From Novipirellula aureliae (GTDB taxonomy: Bacteria > Planctomycetota > Planctomycetia > Pirellulales > Pirellulaceae), in NCBI RefSeq assembly GCF_007860185.1, contig NZ_SJPY01000007.1, positions 310,001 through 374,000 of the forward strand: a DNA stretch of 64,000 nt. The letters are read 5' to 3'. The position numbers and the translations under genes are program-made. The notes beneath the pieces are model-generated. The model was not told the origin of the DNA, made no database searches, and was given only the letters and a program-made list of their open reading frames with translations. Shown here piece by piece: positions 62,418-64,000 of this stretch. The stretch's first letter is position 1. The number at the start of each line of letters is the position of its first letter.

Positions 62418-62792
62418 ATGACCAAAGTTCAGATTTACGACAAAGCCATGTGCTGCTCGACCGGCGTTTGCGGGCCGCAAGTTGATCCCGTCTTGCCAAA
62501 GTTTTCCGCTGATCTCGATTGGCTGAAAGCGCAAGGCCACGACGTTGTTCGTTTCAACCTGGCTCAAGACCCGACCGAGTTCGTCAAGAACGCGACCGTG
62601 CAAAAAATGCTCGCTGACGAAGGCGTCGAGTGCCTGCCATTGGTAATCGTCGACGATCGTGTGGTCAGTCGCAGCGAGTACCCATCACGGGGAAATTTGG
62701 CAATGTGGGCCGGCACTGCAGTCAAACCAAGAGCGACCCTGCCGATGGCGTCCGACTCGGGATGCTGTGGTGGCGACACGGGTTGCTGCTGA
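62418..62792 (+). CDS. arsD: ArsD arsenic metallochaperone
   Basis: 124 residues from ATG 62418. The metal-binding Cys are C12, C13 and C18 (MCCSTGVCG), exactly the ArsD pattern. The end has vicinal pairs at 116-117 and 123-124 (GCCGGDTGCC). It passes As(III) to ArsA. It lies between acr3 and arsA. A GGAG lies nine bases before the start. Confidence 0.95.
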   Translation: MTKVQIYDKAMCCSTGVCGPQVDPVLPKFSADLDWLKAQGHDVVRFNLAQDPTEFVKNATVQKMLADEGVECLPLVIVDDRVVSRSEYPSRGNLAMWAGTAVKPRATLPMASDSGCCGGDTGCC

Positions 62793-62823
62793 TTCGATTT
62801 GCTTGCACACCAGGAGACTTGCG

Positions 62824-64000
62824 ATGAAATTCTTAGAAACGCCGACGCGGAACTTGTTCTTCACCGGCAAAGGTGGAGTCGGCAAAACTTCGATGGCCTG
62901 CGCGATTGCGGTTCAACTGGCTGATCGCGGTTTGCGAGTATTGCTCGTTTCGACCGATCCGGCATCGAACCTTGACGAAGTGCTCCGAACGCCGCTGGCG
63001 AGTCACCCGACGCCGATAGAATCGGTGCCAAACTTGTTGGCGATGAACCTTGATCCCGAGGCGGCGGCTAAAGAGTATCGCGAACGGATGGTCGGCCCCT
63101 ATCGTGGCGTCTTGCCTGACGCGGCGGTCGCAAGCATGGAAGAACAATTCTCAGGTTCTTGTACGCTAGAGATTGCCGCGTTCGATGAGTTCGCAAAATT
63201 GCTGGGCGACAAAGAAGCAACGTCGCAGTTCGATCACGTTGTTTTTGATACAGCCCCCACTGGTCACACGTTGCGTTTGTTGACGCTGCCGTCGGCTTGG
63301 TCGGGATACATCGAGAACAACACGACGGGTACGTCCTGTCTCGGGCCGCTTGCTGGCTTGCAGGCTCAGACATTGATCTACAAACAAACCGTCGATGCAT
63401 TGGCAGACGGCGACTGCACGACGTTGGTGCTGGTCACACGCCCCGAACCGTCGGCGTTTCGTGAAGCTGCCCGGACGAGTAGTGAGTTGCAAGAGCTGGG
63501 CGTTCACAATCAGCACTTGATCGTCAACGGCGTTTTCAAGAACCAGACGCCGACCGATGAAATTGCAACGGCGATGCAGCGTCGGGGTGACGAGGCAGTC
63601 GCGTCGATGCCCGAAACGATCGCGGGCCTCGATCGCACTTCGGTCCCTCTAGCGTCCGGCGGATTGATGGGCGTTGATTCGCTTCGTCGTGTCGGGCAAG
63701 CCGAGTTGAAAATTCAATCTCCCACACTTCCTACTCCCCATCTCCCAGACTATCCCAATGGCCTTGGCTCTTTGGTTGATGAGCTGTCTGCGGTTGGCCA
63801 TGGTGTGATCTTGGCGATGGGCAAGGGGGGTGTTGGCAAAACGACGGTCGCGGCTTCGGTTGCGGTGGCGTTAGCCGAACGTGGCTTTGACGTTCACCTT
63901 TCGACCACCGATCCGGCGGCTCATGTTTCCGCGACAATCGCAGCCGACGAACTGCCCGGTTTGTCCGTGGGGCGAATTGACCCGGCCAAAGAGACTGCCG
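62824..64000 (+). CDS. arsA: ArsA arsenite-transport ATPase (partial, runs off the window)
   Basis: About 392 codons are in the window. Two ATP-binding P-loops of the ArsA pair are visible: GKGGVGKTS (residues 15-23) and GKGGVGKTT (about 333-341), each followed by STDPAS or STDPAA. The first half includes DTAPTGHTLRLL, typical of A1. Start ATG 62824 is preceded by AGGAG seven bases away. The protein powers arsenite efflux with an ArsB or Acr3 partner; its metal-binding Cys are not all in view. Confidence 0.95.
   Translation, partial: MKFLETPTRNLFFTGKGGVGKTSMACAIAVQLADRGLRVLLVSTDPASNLDEVLRTPLASHPTPIESVPNLLAMNLDPEAAAKEYRERMVGPYRGVLPDAAVASMEEQFSGSCTLEIAAFDEFAKLLGDKEATSQFDHVVFDTAPTGHTLRLLTLPSAWSGYIENNTTGTSCLGPLAGLQAQTLIYKQTVDALADGDCTTLVLVTRPEPSAFREAARTSSELQELGVHNQHLIVNGVFKNQTPTDEIATAMQRRGDEAVASMPETIAGLDRTSVPLASGGLMGVDSLRRVGQAELKIQSPTLPTPHLPDYPNGLGSLVDELSAVGHGVILAMGKGGVGKTTVAASVAVALAERGFDVHLSTTDPAAHVSATIAADELPGLSVGRIDPAKETA

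Overview
The window looks like a chromosome segment of a planctomycete, probably a Pirellulaceae/Rhodopirellula-like bacterium. The grounds are moderate GC, scattered long genes on both strands, a giant secreted PQQ-propeller/TPR protein, small Cys-rich or Gly/Tyr-rich secreted proteins, a heparinase-like enzyme and a LamG protein, a solitary GroES-like protein, and many intergenic palindromic repeats. No rRNA, tRNA or CRISPR array was recognised.

Left part (1-28 kb): the tail of a TGSQQ-repeat protein, a PmtA-like methyltransferase, TrkA with a coupled small membrane protein, an HD-GYP response regulator, secreted proteins, a TetR-MFP-RND efflux operon with a good candidate operator, an internally deleted IS1380-type element, a LamG protein, a UvrA-family ATPase, GTP-dependent PEP carboxykinase, a thioesterase/metallo-hydrolase pair, heparinase II/III, and a phosphofructokinase of the G/K-signature type.

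Middle part (28-45 kb): the PQQ/TPR protein converges on a large anchored unknown protein. Then come the GDP-fucose genes (fcl, gmd), a GroES-like protein, a thioredoxin-fold protein, a decayed transposase tail, a B12-type radical SAM pseudogene with two in-frame stops, an ICMT-like membrane methyltransferase, a lipoprotein and a secreted DsrE-like protein.

At 45.4-48.4 kb there are two nearly identical tandem REP-associated (HUH/Y1) transposase elements. Each is bounded by inverted 18-bp ends, and a cluster of solitary right-end repeats follows.

Right part (48.4-64 kb, running off the window) is a large arsenic-type resistance island. The minus-strand operon encodes an ArsP-like permease, a small thioredoxin, a flavodoxin-like remnant, a DGC zinc-binding protein, two ArsF-like CxxC proteins, an ArsG/CcdA-like permease and a Tat-exported diheme cytochrome. 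It is joined by arsR, a DevBCA-like tripartite ABC exporter, and a divergent operon with a Cys-rich secreted thioredoxin-fold protein and a second, Cys-rich MacB/FtsX-type ABC transporter. A second arsR with acr3, arsD and arsA follows. Three copies of a palindrome TTGGC-N6-GCCAA lie in front of arsR, the permease operon and the divergent ABC operons, which suggests one ArsR controls all three. A different palindrome overlaps the promoter of the second arsR-acr3-arsD-arsA operon. The inferred picture is uptake of oxidised or organic arsenicals into a thiol/heme redox pathway coupled to several exporters. The ABC modules and the Cys-rich periplasmic proteins are the least understood components.
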